The translations under genes and the position numbers were made by a program. DNA of 64,000 nucleotides from CAVXUB01 sp963764805 (GTDB lineage: Bacteria > Actinomycetota > Acidimicrobiia > Acidimicrobiales > Bog-793). Shown one piece after another: positions 25,581-34,802 of this stretch (the first letter of the stretch is position 1; each line of letters starts with the position of its first letter). The notes below the pieces were generated by a model, which was not told where the DNA came from, made no database searches, and saw only the letters and a program-made list of their open reading frames with translations. The stretch covers positions 1-64,000 of the forward strand of contig CAVXUB010000001.1 in the NCBI GenBank assembly GCA_963764805.1. Reading direction: 5' to 3'.

Positions 25581-27371
25581 ATGAGGTACCAGGTCCTGAG
25601 ATCAAAGCCTGTGATGCTCCTAGGGGCGCTGGCTCTCAGCGGGTCGCTGTTGGCTGCGCCCATCGGGCTGGCGGTGGCGACGACATCGGCCGGCGCCGCT
25701 CCGACACACCAGGCGGGACCCCCGCACCAGGGAACGGCCGTCGCGGCGCCGGTGTTCACCCCGGCGGTCACCTTCGTCGGCAAGGTGAACCTCAGCGCGA
25801 TCTCGTCCGGGCTGCGGCGCACGGCGGTCCGCACCTCCCGCCAGGGCCAGGCGGTTTCCCCGCAGGGGTCCCGCTACCGCATCGTCGACCAGGCCCTCGC
25901 CCGCCACCGTTCGCTCCCCTCTTCGAAGCCGCCGGCGCCGTCGCCCACTCCCGTGACGCACACCAATGTGGCCAACGAGTTCGGCTTCGACGGGCTCGGC
26001 GAGATCCAGCAGGCGCAGACGAAGGGCGGGCTCCAGCTGGAGCCGCCGGATCAGGGCCTCTGCGTCGGGGGCGGCTACGTCGTCGAGTTCATCAACAACG
26101 CGCTCGCCGCCTTCGATCCGCACGGGGACGAGCTACTCGCCCCGATCGGCTCACCGCAGGTGTTCGCCCAGCCGACTACTGACTTCTTCTCCGACCCTCG
26201 CTGCTACTACGACTCGGACACGAACCGCTGGTTCCTGCAGGAGTTCATCGTCGGGTCCGCCGACGGCTCGTCGCCCAGCACCCAGTTCATAGCGGTGAGC
26301 GAGAGCCGGGACCCAACCGGCGTCTACGACGTCTACGCGTTCGACACGACGGACAAGGGGCAGCCGAACTGCCCTTGCTTCGGCGACTACGACGAAATGG
26401 GTGCGGACGCCAACGGCATCTACATCACCACCGACGAGTTCGGGATCTCGCACGGTTACAACGGCGTGATCGTCTATGCGGTCTCGAAGCAGGGTCTCGA
26501 AACTGCAGGGATCTCCGGCATCCCGCCCGTCGTCTTCGGCTACCGGCTGACGAAGGACGCATTCGGGCTGCCGTACATCATCGCCCCCGCCAGCTATCCG
26601 CAGGGCGCCCATGCCGCACCGGACACCGAGTACTTCGTCGAGTCCAGTGGCGGCAACCGTGGCGACCACCTCCTCGTGTACGCGCTGCATGACACCTCTC
26701 TGCTGGCTCAGCCGGCACCACCCACCTTCTACCGTGCAGAGGTGGGCGTCGAGGAGTACTCGGTCCCGCCGGACGCAGTCCAGAAGCCCGGCCCGATCCC
26801 CCTCGGCCGCTCGGCCGAGGACCCGGAGGGGCAGCTGCAGGCTGACTTCGACTCCGAGATGGAGCCGACGTACCTGGACGGCCACCTGTACGGCGAGCTC
26901 ACGACTGGCACGGCCGGCGGCGTCGACGCCACGGCATGGTTCATCCTCACGCCGACGCTCGGAAAGACCAACCTGACCGTGACGCTCGCGCATCAGGGCT
27001 ATGTCTCGGTCAAGGGCGCCAGCCTGCTGTACCCGTACACGGCCATCGACAAGAACGGCAACGGCTACCTGCTGTTCTCCCTCAGCGGCAAGAGCTACTA
27101 CCCGAGCCCCGCCTACATCTCATACGGCTCGTCGGGGCCGACCGGGCCCGTCCGCATCGCCACGTCGGGAGCCGATCCCGAGGACGGTTTCACGTGCTAC
27201 GCCGCCTTCGTCGGGCCCTACTACGGCGGTTGCCGTTGGGGTGACTACTCGATGGGAGTCGCCTCCGGCGGTCGCATCTACATGGCGACCGAGATGGTGC
27301 CGCCGGGCTTCCGCGACAGCCTCTCCAACTTCGGGACCTACATCTGGAGCGCGCCGCCGGCAGCGGGCTAG
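25581..27371 (+). CDS. large secreted hypothetical protein (596 aa)
   Basis: ATG 25581 follows GAGGGAGGA at about 7 nt. A signal peptide (hydrophobic core at about 12-34, AGA cleavage region) is followed by a proline-rich segment and a long mixed-beta domain. Recurrent blocks of the type DSDTNRWFLQEF, DYDEMGADANGIYIT, DKNGNGYLLFS and CRWGDYSMGV suggest a beta-propeller or sialidase-like repeat fold (inference). Several cysteines occur in pairs. No enzyme motif can be assigned. Its size and repeats fit a surface or extracellular binding protein. Confidence 0.75.
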   Translation: MRYQVLRSKPVMLLGALALSGSLLAAPIGLAVATTSAGAAPTHQAGPPHQGTAVAAPVFTPAVTFVGKVNLSAISSGLRRTAVRTSRQGQAVSPQGSRYRIVDQALARHRSLPSSKPPAPSPTPVTHTNVANEFGFDGLGEIQQAQTKGGLQLEPPDQGLCVGGGYVVEFINNALAAFDPHGDELLAPIGSPQVFAQPTTDFFSDPRCYYDSDTNRWFLQEFIVGSADGSSPSTQFIAVSESRDPTGVYDVYAFDTTDKGQPNCPCFGDYDEMGADANGIYITTDEFGISHGYNGVIVYAVSKQGLETAGISGIPPVVFGYRLTKDAFGLPYIIAPASYPQGAHAAPDTEYFVESSGGNRGDHLLVYALHDTSLLAQPAPPTFYRAEVGVEEYSVPPDAVQKPGPIPLGRSAEDPEGQLQADFDSEMEPTYLDGHLYGELTTGTAGGVDATAWFILTPTLGKTNLTVTLAHQGYVSVKGASLLYPYTAIDKNGNGYLLFSLSGKSYYPSPAYISYGSSGPTGPVRIATSGADPEDGFTCYAAFVGPYYGGCRWGDYSMGVASGGRIYMATEMVPPGFRDSLSNFGTYIWSAPPAAG

Positions 27372-27380
27372 CCCGGTCCG

Positions 27381-27842
27381 ATGACCACGATCTCGACGTC
27401 GACGAGGGTCGCTGCGCCACCGCGCAAGGTCTTCGACTACGTCGGCGACCGCGCCAACGCCATGACGCTCGTCGAGGGCCTCACCAAGTTCGAGGCCCTC
27501 GACAGGCGCAAGGGGAAAGGCGCCCGCATCGCGGCGGAGTTCAAGTTCGGCCCGGCGACGTTCGAGGCCACGCTCGTCGTCACCGAGTGGGCGCTCGGGA
27601 AGCGCATCAGCTGGGAGTCGGAGAGCGGGTTGTCGCAGTCGCTGTCGTGGAGTTTCGAAAAGGATGGGGACGGGACGCTCGTCGAGTTCGCAGTCGGCTT
27701 CGAACCGCCGGGCGGAGTGGCCGGCGCGATGTTCTCGGTGACGGTGGAGCCGACGCTGCGGGCGCGCGCCAAGACGACGCTCGCCACGTTGAAGCGCGAA
27801 GTCGAACGCCGGCAGGAGGGGCAGGCGAGCCGGCGGCGATGA
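27381..27842 (+). CDS. SRPBCC/polyketide-cyclase-like protein
   Basis: 153 residues beginning STRVAAPPRKVFDYVGD, the first strand and helix of the START/SRPBCC hydrophobic-pocket fold, with KFGPATFEATLVVTEW and WSFEKDGDGTLVEFAVGFE in the expected antiparallel strands and a C-terminal helix. Known: such proteins bind small lipophilic ligands or act as cyclases. It begins 10 nt after the preceding secreted-protein gene, so it is likely co-transcribed. No signal peptide; cytoplasmic. Confidence 0.8.
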   Translation: MTTISTSTRVAAPPRKVFDYVGDRANAMTLVEGLTKFEALDRRKGKGARIAAEFKFGPATFEATLVVTEWALGKRISWESESGLSQSLSWSFEKDGDGTLVEFAVGFEPPGGVAGAMFSVTVEPTLRARAKTTLATLKREVERRQEGQASRRR

Positions 27843-27880
27843 CACCGCCTCCGGTCGTGCACGCCCTAGCCTGACCGGCA

Positions 27881-29504
27881 GTGAGACGGCGGGACTTCCT
27901 GAGAGCAACCGGTCTCGGCCTCACCGCCGTTGCGGGCGGAGCCATCCTCGATGCCTGCAGCGGCCCGAGCCATGGTGGCGGGACGACGACGACAGGCGGG
28001 ACCTCCTCGTCGACGGCGGGCCCGACGTCCACGCTTCCCGCCACGTCGACGACCACGGCGCTCGACGACGCCGCCTGGCAGAAGCTGGCCGGCGCCCTCC
28101 ACGGGACCCTGCTTCGCCCTGGCGACGCGGGCTTCAGCACGGCCGCGGTCTTGTACAACCCTGTATTCGACGGGGTCGTGCCGCAAGCGATAGCCCGCTG
28201 CTCCTCGGCGAGCGACGTCGCCGCCTGCATCTCGTTCAAGAAGGCGCACGGCCTTCCGATGGCGATCCGGGGCGGCGGCCACTCCTACGCCGGCTACTCG
28301 ACCTGTAACGGCTTGGTCGTCGATCTCTCGCCGATGGCGGCAGTGTCGGTCGACTCCTCGGCAGGCGTGGCGACCGTGGGGGCCGGAGCACGGTTGATAG
28401 ACGTCTACGCCGCATGCGGCGCCGCAGGCCTGGCGATCCCCGGCGGTTCCTGTCCCACAGTCGGCATCAGCGGCCTGACGCTCGGCGGCGGGGTCGGCGT
28501 CCTCGGACGGAGGTTCGGCCTCACGAGCGACAACCTCCGCTCTGCCGAGGTGGTGCTGGCGGACGGATCGCTCGTCACCGCCAGCGCCACCCAGCACAGC
28601 GATCTCTTCTGGGCGCTGCGAGGAGCAGGTGGAGGCAACTACGGCGTCGTGACGGCACTGACCTTCGCCGCGCACCCCATCTCAGACCTTGGGCTGTTCA
28701 CTCTCGTGTTCGACTGGGCGGGCGCGGAGGCCGTCGTCGACGCCTGGCTCGGATTCGCCCCCGAGGCGCCGCCGGAGCTGTGGTCGAACTGCCTTCTGAT
28801 AGCGAGTCAACACACGCCGAGCGGGATAGGCCCCGTCGCCCGCGTCACCGGGGTGTACGTGGGGAGCGTCGAGCGCGCTGGAGGCGGCCCTGCAACCGTT
28901 CCTCGACTCTGCCGGAAGTGCGCCCTTCGACAAGTTCGTCGGCGGCGCCTCCTACATGCAGGCGATGATGATCGAGGCCGGCTGCGAGGGAGACAGCGTC
29001 CCCCAATGCCACCTCCCATCGGAGGATCCGGCCGGAGTCCTTTCCAGATCCCCTTTCGCGGCCAAGTCCGACTACCTGACGAAGACTCTCCCCGCGGCGG
29101 GGATCCAGGCTCTGATGGCGGCGGTCGAGGCGCGCCAAAGCTCCTCCGTTCTCTCCGGTGGCGGCGTTGTGCTCGACGCCTCCGGCGGCTTGATCAACCA
29201 GGTCGCGCCCGACGCCACGGCCTTCGTGCACCGAGCGGACCTTGCGTCGCTGCAGTACAGCGGCAACTGGCCGCTGGGCGCTCCGGCATCGGTGGTGGAG
29301 GCCAACCACCAGTGGCTGCAGTCGACTTGGCAGTCGATGCGACCATACGTCTCGGGGGAGGCGTACCAGAACTACATCGATGCTTCGCTGCCTTCGTGGC
29401 AGCAGGCGTACTACGGATCGAACTACCCCCGCCTGCGGCAGGTCAAGAAGACCTACGACCCGGGCGAAGTCTTCACCTTCGCACAGGGCATCCCTCCGGC
29501 CTGA
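27881..29504 (+). CDS. Tat-type FAD-linked oxidase (berberine-bridge-like), frameshifted at about 28860
   Basis: GTG 27881 opens a twin-arginine signal (RRRDFLRATG) ending in a lipobox-like LDAC. The FAD domain has GGGHSYAG (His for one covalent flavin link), then GGSCPTVGISG (Cys for the second), as in bicovalent BBE-type oxidases. One extra base near a GGGG run at about 28861-28864 breaks the frame; the shifted frame continues ALEAALQPFLDSAG and ends with YPRLRQVKKTYDPGEVFTF, the family's C-terminal motif. Restored length is about 540 residues. Inferred: an exported sugar, alcohol or alkaloid-like oxidase; substrate unknown. Confidence 0.85.
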
Positions 29505-29556
29505 GGCGCCCGGGCGGCCGCCTCTAGGGACGGCGGGCGGCCTGGGGGGACGTCGC

Positions 29557-30681
29557 TCAGCGCGCCAGCTCCGGAGAGGCGACAGCGCCCCCAGGCGCGA
29601 ACACCGCCGGCTGTCCCCCGGTGTGGACGAAGACGACGTCCTCGCCCACTCCCCACCGCTCTTCGTCGCCCGCCAGGGCCAGCAGGCCCGCCAGGGCCTT
29701 GCCGGTGTAGACGCGATCGAGGACCCATGCGCCGTGCCGGGCCGCCCATCTGATGGCGGCATCCGCCTGCGCCGTGGGCGCCGCATACGCCTCTCCCATG
29801 AAGCCGCGCAACGTGTGCACGTCCGTCCCGTCGACCCGCACGTCTGCGATCCCGAGCAGCCCGAGGCAGGCTTGCGCGAGCGCCGCGGTGGCCTCCGGGT
29901 CGTCGACGGTACGGCTCTTGGCCACCTCCACAGCGATCGTCTCCGGGGCGACCTGATCCTCGGCGCGGAGCACGGCCCGGCCGGCGATCATCCCGGCGTG
30001 CGTGCCTCCCGACGACGAGGCGTGCACGATGGCGGCCGGCTGCATTCCGAGCTGGCGGCACTGCTCCTGGATCTCCAGGAACGCCGCCACGTAGCCCACG
30101 GCACCGACCGGTGTGCTCCCACCCGAGGGGATCACGTACGGCCGCCGGCCCGCCGTCTGCAGCTCGTCGGCGAGGGAGAAGGCGTCGGCGAACAGCTCGT
30201 CCCAATCGATCGTGTCGGTGACGTGCTGGGTGGCGCCGAACATCGCCGAGAGAAGGCGGTTCCCCGTCGGGGGGACCGTCGGAGTCGTCATCGTCGTCTT
30301 CATCGTCGGGGGCTCACCCTCGCCTGAGCCGTCAGAGGATGTGGCCGCCTTGGCGATGGCCGCCGCGTCTGCGTCTTCCGCCCCGAGCACGAGGTGGACC
30401 TCGAGCCCGAGAACTGCACCGGCAGCAGCGGTCATACGGCAGTGGTTCGACTGCGCGGCGCCGATAGTCACGAGGCAATCGGCACCCTCGGCTAGCGCCG
30501 CTCCGCAGAGAAACTCGAGCTTGCGCGCTTTGTTGCCACCCATGCCGAGACCGGTGAGGTCGTCGCGCTTGACCCACAATCTGGCACCCCCCGGCAACTG
30601 AGGGCCTGGTTCTAGAGGTGTCGGCAAGGTGGCGAGCCGGCAGCGGGGTCGCGAGGCGATGGCTGGCGTGAGCCGGTCCAC
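29557..30681 (-). CDS. PLP-dependent D-cysteine desulfhydrase/ACC-deaminase family protein
   Basis: 374 residues. The PLP lysine lies in GLGMGGNKARKLEFL, followed by GAAQSNHCRMTAAA and SSSGGTHAGM (phosphate-binding), all typical of the DcyD/ACC deaminase fold type II. An unusual 25-30-residue low-complexity insert (Ser/Gly/Glu then Met/Thr/Pro) sits at about 113-142, between two core helices. Known reactions: deamination or desulphuration of D-cysteine or 1-aminocyclopropane-1-carboxylate. Substrate cannot be fixed from the sequence. GTG 30681 is the start. It converges with the flavin oxidase gene. Confidence 0.85.
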   Translation of the reverse strand: MDRLTPAIASRPRCRLATLPTPLEPGPQLPGGARLWVKRDDLTGLGMGGNKARKLEFLCGAALAEGADCLVTIGAAQSNHCRMTAAAGAVLGLEVHLVLGAEDADAAAIAKAATSSDGSGEGEPPTMKTTMTTPTVPPTGNRLLSAMFGATQHVTDTIDWDELFADAFSLADELQTAGRRPYVIPSGGSTPVGAVGYVAAFLEIQEQCRQLGMQPAAIVHASSSGGTHAGMIAGRAVLRAEDQVAPETIAVEVAKSRTVDDPEATAALAQACLGLLGIADVRVDGTDVHTLRGFMGEAYAAPTAQADAAIRWAARHGAWVLDRVYTGKALAGLLALAGDEERWGVGEDVVFVHTGGQPAVFAPGGAVASPELAR

Positions 30682-30768
30682 GCGCCAGTTCTAGTCGATC
30701 CGGCATTACCTCGAAGGCGATAGCGACATCACGCCGTGCGATCGGAGTCCCCAGTAGCGTCAGGACCG

Positions 30769-31650
30769 ATGCCAGATCACGTCGTGACGACACAGGACGG
30801 TGTTCCCATTGCGGTGTACGAGCTCGGAGGCGACGGTCCCCCGCTGCTGATCGCCCACGCCACCGGGTTTCACGGGCGTGCTTACACGCCGTTCGCGTCC
30901 CGGCTCTCCCACTACTTCCGTTGCATCGCCTACGACGAGCGTGGTCACGGAGAGTCGGGTCTCCCGCCGGAGCTCGACTTCGACTGGCGCGGCTTCGGGC
31001 TCGACGTTCTCGCCGTCGTCGATGGGCTCGGGCTCGGGGGCGATTCCGGGCTCTTCGGCTTCGGGCACTCCTGCGGAGGAGCGGCCTTGCTGATGGCCGA
31101 GGAGGAGAGGCCCGGGTTGTTCGGTGAGATCTTCTGTTTCGAACCGATCGTCTTCCCGGGAGACGATCCTCCCGCCCCGGAGCCCGGCAATCCCTTGGCC
31201 GAGGGGGCACGCCGGCGGCGCCCTGTCTTCGAAACACGGCACCAGGCTCTCGACCACTACGGACTCCGCCCCCCTCTCGACAGCCTGGACCGAGATTCGC
31301 TGGCCGCCTACGTCGAGTACGGCTTCGAGGACCAGCCGGACGGCACGGTTCGGCTGCGCTGCGATCCCGAGAACGAGGCACGGATCTACGCCTGCGGCTT
31401 CTCGCACCGGACCTTCTCGCGCCTGGCCGAGGTGCAGTGTCCGGTAACGATCGCCACGGGAGGCAACTCGCAGAGCCTCGGACGTCCCGCCTACCAGGCG
31501 ATGGTCGAACGGCTCGTTCGCGGGCACCTGATGGTGATGCCGGGGCTTGGCCATTTCGGGCCGATGGAAGACCCTCGCGAAGTGGCCACGGCAGTGGAGA
31601 AGGTGTTCCGGGAGACGCCCTCCGCGAGTAGTGATACACCGCTGGAATAG
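30769..31650 (+). CDS. alpha/beta hydrolase
   Basis: 293 residues from ATG 30769. The oxyanion region is LLIAHATGFHGRAY, the nucleophile elbow GFGHSCGGAALL (Ser in GHSCG), and the C-terminal acid/His region MPGLGHFGPMEDP. Known fold: serine hydrolases acting on esters, amides or epoxides. No signal peptide; cytoplasmic. It overlaps nothing and lies 10 nt before the nuclease gene on the same strand, possibly one transcript. Substrate unknown. Confidence 0.85.
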   Translation: MPDHVVTTQDGVPIAVYELGGDGPPLLIAHATGFHGRAYTPFASRLSHYFRCIAYDERGHGESGLPPELDFDWRGFGLDVLAVVDGLGLGGDSGLFGFGHSCGGAALLMAEEERPGLFGEIFCFEPIVFPGDDPPAPEPGNPLAEGARRRRPVFETRHQALDHYGLRPPLDSLDRDSLAAYVEYGFEDQPDGTVRLRCDPENEARIYACGFSHRTFSRLAEVQCPVTIATGGNSQSLGRPAYQAMVERLVRGHLMVMPGLGHFGPMEDPREVATAVEKVFRETPSASSDTPLE

Positions 31651-31660
31651 CTTTAAGGCA

Positions 31661-32596
31661 ATGCCCCTGCCGCTGCCGCGAACCCTCACGCCGTCCAAGG
31701 TCTCGGCCTTCACCAGCTGCCCGCTGGCCTTCCGGTACTCGGTGATCGACCAGGTTCCCGAGCCGCCGTCGCCGCATGCGCTGAAGGGCACCCTCCTGCA
31801 CAGGGCCCTGCAGTTGCTGCACGGCCGGCCGGAGCCCTGCGATCGTTCCCGCGAAGCTGCCGAGGGGTGTCTAGACACCGCTTGGAGCGAGCTCACGGCA
31901 GGCGAGGAGATGGACGAGCTTGCGCTGCCGGACGGTGCCTTGCAGGAGTTCCGCCAGGACGCCGGACGGCTTCTCGATGCCTACTACCGGATGGAGGATC
32001 CCGACGCCGTCCGGGCGGTCGGCTTGGAGCTGCAGCTGCGAGCCGAGATAGGCCCGGTCCTCTGGCGCGGGATCATCGATCGCCTCGACCTGTCGCCGTG
32101 CGGCGAGCTCGTGGTCGTGGACTACAAGACCGGTCGCGCCCCCTCTCCCGAACGGACCAAGTCGGCGCTGGCAGGGGTGAACTTCTATTCCTTGCTCTGC
32201 GAGCGGGCTCTCGGCGTGCGTCCCGCCGAGCTGCGGCTGCTCTACCTGAGGGACGGCGTGACGATCTCCACGCGCACGTCGGAGCAGACGGTGCGCGGGC
32301 TCTCCATACGGGCCAACGCGGTCTGGCAGGCCATCGAGCGGGCCTGCGAGAGAGAGGACTTCCGGCCACACCCGTCAGCTCTTTGTCCGTTCTGCTCGTT
32401 CCAGCAGATCTGCCCGGCGTTCGCCGGCGGCACGGCGTTCGCCGGCGGCACGCCACCCGAGCCGGCGGACCTGCAACCAGTCGTGCAACCGCTCGTGTCG
32501 CCATCCGTGCCGTTCGTGCAGCTGCCGGCGCAGGAGCTCGTGCCGCTCGTGCATGGGCTCGTGCAGGAGGCGGGAGAGCCGCCCCTCGTCCAGTAG
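31661..32596 (+). CDS. RecB-family PD-(D/E)XK exonuclease with Fe-S cysteines
   Basis: 311 residues. ATG 31661 has AAGG just upstream. The nuclease motifs are visible in order: GTLLHRALQLL, LELQL (acid), GIIDRLDLSP (Asp), VVVDYKTG (Asp-x-Lys). One cysteine near the start (TSCPLAF, about residue 19) and CPFCSFQQICP near 245-255 would bind a [4Fe-4S] cluster, as in Cas4/AddB-like RecB nucleases. Known role: DNA end processing in repair. The C-terminal 55 residues are low-complexity and contain a short tandem duplication (AFAGGT twice) and Val/Pro/Gln-rich repeats not needed for catalysis. No CRISPR genes are nearby. Confidence 0.85.
   Translation: MPLPLPRTLTPSKVSAFTSCPLAFRYSVIDQVPEPPSPHALKGTLLHRALQLLHGRPEPCDRSREAAEGCLDTAWSELTAGEEMDELALPDGALQEFRQDAGRLLDAYYRMEDPDAVRAVGLELQLRAEIGPVLWRGIIDRLDLSPCGELVVVDYKTGRAPSPERTKSALAGVNFYSLLCERALGVRPAELRLLYLRDGVTISTRTSEQTVRGLSIRANAVWQAIERACEREDFRPHPSALCPFCSFQQICPAFAGGTAFAGGTPPEPADLQPVVQPLVSPSVPFVQLPAQELVPLVHGLVQEAGEPPLVQ
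32415..32450 (+). repeat. 2 x 18-bp in-frame tandem duplication
   Basis: Two identical 18-bp units (32415-32432 and 32433-32450) inside the nuclease gene, adding AFAGGT twice directly after the Fe-S cysteines. A recent slippage duplication in a GC-rich region. Confidence 0.8.
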
Positions 32597-32607
32597 CCTG
32601 ACGCCCC

Positions 32608-33144
32608 ATGCGGGAGCGGGTCCTCGAGTTCGATCGCACGGGAGACCTGCTCTTCGACAAGCTGCGCGGCAGGTCGTGGGCAGACCGGCTCTTCTATGGT
32701 GCGTCCGCCCTCGGCGACATGGGGCTCATCTGGCTGATGCTGGCGACCTTCCGGGCTCTTCGGGGCGACGACTACGACGAGAAGGTCGCCATGCGGGCGA
32801 TGATCGCTCTCGGCCTCGAGTCGATCCTCGTGAACGCCGGCGTCAAGTCGCTGTTTCGGAGGAGGCGGCCGCTGCACGAAGCGCACCGCCCGTTGCCGCT
32901 GCGAATACCGATCACCTCGAGCTTCCCGAGCGGGCACGCCACTGCTGCATTCTGCGCAGCGACTCTGCTCGCCGAGGGAGACGCTCTGGCGCCGCTCTAC
33001 TTCGCCGCCGCCGCGGTCGTGGCGGCCAGCCGTGTGCACGTCAAGATCCACCACCCGTCAGACGTCGTAGGGGGGGTCGTGATCGGCCTAGCCCTCGGAC
33101 ACATCGCCCGCGTCGTGGCGCCTATCCATGGAGGTCCGCGGTGA
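32608..33144 (+). CDS. PAP2-family membrane phosphatase
   Basis: 178 residues, with several hydrophobic helices. The three phosphatase motifs are SLFRRRRP (K-x6-RP type), PSGHATAAF and SRVHVKIHHPSDVVGG. Known: PAP2 enzymes dephosphorylate lipid phosphates such as undecaprenyl pyrophosphate or phosphatidate at the membrane. ATG 32608 is supported by context. Its stop overlaps the GTG of purE by 3 nt, so the two genes are translated together although they are functionally unrelated. Confidence 0.9.
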   Translation: MRERVLEFDRTGDLLFDKLRGRSWADRLFYGASALGDMGLIWLMLATFRALRGDDYDEKVAMRAMIALGLESILVNAGVKSLFRRRRPLHEAHRPLPLRIPITSSFPSGHATAAFCAATLLAEGDALAPLYFAAAAVVAASRVHVKIHHPSDVVGGVVIGLALGHIARVVAPIHGGPR

Positions 33145-33644
33145 CAGACCGCACTGTCAGCATCGTGATGGGGAGCGATTCGGACGAGAAGGTGATGAGC
33201 GCAGCGGCGCAGGCTCTCGACGAGTTCGGGATCGCCTGGGAAATGCGAGTGCTCTCGGCGCACCGCACGCCTGCCGACACGATCGAGTACGCCAAGGCAG
33301 CCTCCGGGCGCGGTGTCGGCGTGATGATCGCCGGTGCCGGCGGCGCCGCCCACCTTCCGGGCGTCCTTGCTGCGATCACACCTCTGCCCGTGATCGGCGT
33401 GCCGATCGCCCTCGCCAACCTGGGCGGGTTGGACTCCCTCCTGTCGATCGTGCAGATGCCGAAGGGAATCCCCGTGGCGACGGTCGCCGTCGACGGCGCT
33501 CGCAACGCCGGGCTGCTGGCGGTTCGCATCCTCGCAGTTGGCGACGACCCGCTGAGCAAGGCGGTGGTCGATTTCCAGGCTCGGTTGGCGGACGAGGTGC
33601 GGGCCAAGGACGCAGCGCTGACCGAGCGGCTGTCGGGGGGCTGA
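33141..33644 (+). CDS. purE: 5-(carboxyamino)imidazole ribonucleotide mutase
   Basis: 167 residues. GTG 33141 has GGAGGT at 5-6 nt spacing and overlaps the PAP2 stop. The PurE signatures VMGSDSDEKVM, VLSAHRTPADTIEYA, GAGGAAHLPGVLAA and PKGIPVATVAVDGARNAGLLA are all present. Known reaction: rearrangement of N5-CAIR to CAIR in purine synthesis. Length is that of the bacterial PurE class I. purK is not in this window. Confidence 0.96.
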   Translation: MTDRTVSIVMGSDSDEKVMSAAAQALDEFGIAWEMRVLSAHRTPADTIEYAKAASGRGVGVMIAGAGGAAHLPGVLAAITPLPVIGVPIALANLGGLDSLLSIVQMPKGIPVATVAVDGARNAGLLAVRILAVGDDPLSKAVVDFQARLADEVRAKDAALTERLSGG

Positions 33645-33680
33645 GCCACCTTCAAGCTCAGGGACGGGGAGCTGCTGGTA

Positions 33681-34670
33681 TCAATCGCCAGGCGAGCCCG
33701 TGCCCCAGGCGCCGGCCGTCGGCGCCAGCAGGCGCATCGTCTCGGCGGCGCTGACGCCGAAGGGAAGCGGCGCCAGGACGGGCACCGTCACTCCGTTGGT
33801 GACGTAGCGGCCGAGGTGCTGACGGCAGCTCTCAGGCGATCCGTGGATCACGAGATCGTCGACGACCTCGTCAGGAATCGCCGCCGTGGCGGCCTTGCGG
33901 TCACCGGCCTTCCAGGCCGACCACATCGGCCCGAGCTCAGGCCCGCGGCCGAGCCACTCCTGGAAGGCCGCGTAGACCCCGACGTTCATGTACGCCGCGA
34001 TCAGCATCCGCGAGTAGGCACGCACCTGGTCGGCATCCTCGTTGGGGCACACGTAGATGCGGGCGACGACCTCCTTGCCGGGGCCGACCTCCGGCACGAT
34101 CCGCTTGACGTCCTCGGCGGAGAGCCAGTTGATGACCGTGCCGTCGCCCTCCCGCCCGGCCAGCCGAAGCATCCCCGGCCGCAACGCGGCGACCAGGATC
34201 GGGGGGACGACCTTCGGCGGCCGGTCCAGACGGAACCCCCTCACCTCGAACGTGTCGTACTTCTCGGTCACCTTCTCGCCGGTGAGCGCCCGGCGGAGGA
34301 AGCGGACCACGTCGCGGTTGCGCTTGTACGGCTCGCTGAACACGAGCCCGTTCCAGCGCTCGACGATCACGTCCGAGGAGGTCCCGAGGCCGAAGGTGAA
34401 TCGATCCGGCGCGGCCTCCGCCATGGCGGCCACCGACATCGCAAGCGTCGCCGGTCCACGGGTGAACGAAGGGACGATCGCCGTGCCGAGACGCGCTGCA
34501 GGTATCCAGGCGGCTGCGAGCGCCAAGGGGGTGAACGCATCGGTCCCGCTCGCCTCCGACGACCAGAGGTCGGTGTACCCGAGCGCCACCGCCTCCTCCA
34601 GCAGCGGTCGCTGCTCGGCCAGTGGGAGGCCGTCGAAGGGAACCGTCATGCCGAAGCGGGGAGGGGGCAT
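33681..34670 (-). CDS. LLM-class (F420-type) oxidoreductase
   Basis: 329 residues with the luciferase-like TIM-barrel pattern: LVEEAVALGYTDLWSSE-type first helix, GTAIVPSFTRGPATLA, RFTFGLGTSSDVIVERWNG, and a C-terminal ESCRQHLGRY helix. Known: actinobacterial LLM proteins commonly use coenzyme F420 or FMN to oxidise or reduce organic substrates. The proposed cofactor is an inference from the family and host type. It is monocistronic on the minus strand and converges with purE. ATG 34670 or 34649 could serve as start. Confidence 0.88.
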   Translation of the reverse strand: MPPPRFGMTVPFDGLPLAEQRPLLEEAVALGYTDLWSSEASGTDAFTPLALAAAWIPAARLGTAIVPSFTRGPATLAMSVAAMAEAAPDRFTFGLGTSSDVIVERWNGLVFSEPYKRNRDVVRFLRRALTGEKVTEKYDTFEVRGFRLDRPPKVVPPILVAALRPGMLRLAGREGDGTVINWLSAEDVKRIVPEVGPGKEVVARIYVCPNEDADQVRAYSRMLIAAYMNVGVYAAFQEWLGRGPELGPMWSAWKAGDRKAATAAIPDEVVDDLVIHGSPESCRQHLGRYVTNGVTVPVLAPLPFGVSAAETMRLLAPTAGAWGTGSPGD

Positions 34671-34802
34671 CGATGAATCCTACGGGTCGGGCCTGAGGAG
34701 ATGCCTGAGGCGATGCCGCATCCCGGGTGGGGCGGGATCCGGGCGGGGCGGTTCCGGCGGGCTGGCCCTCCCACCCGTCCAGACGGTGACGCTGCGCTCA
34801 GG

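Noticed and set aside
29505..29556. Possible terminator between convergent flavin oxidase and PLP enzyme genes
   Set aside because: GGCGGCCGCC-like stems are present but imperfect and lack a clear loop and T-run.
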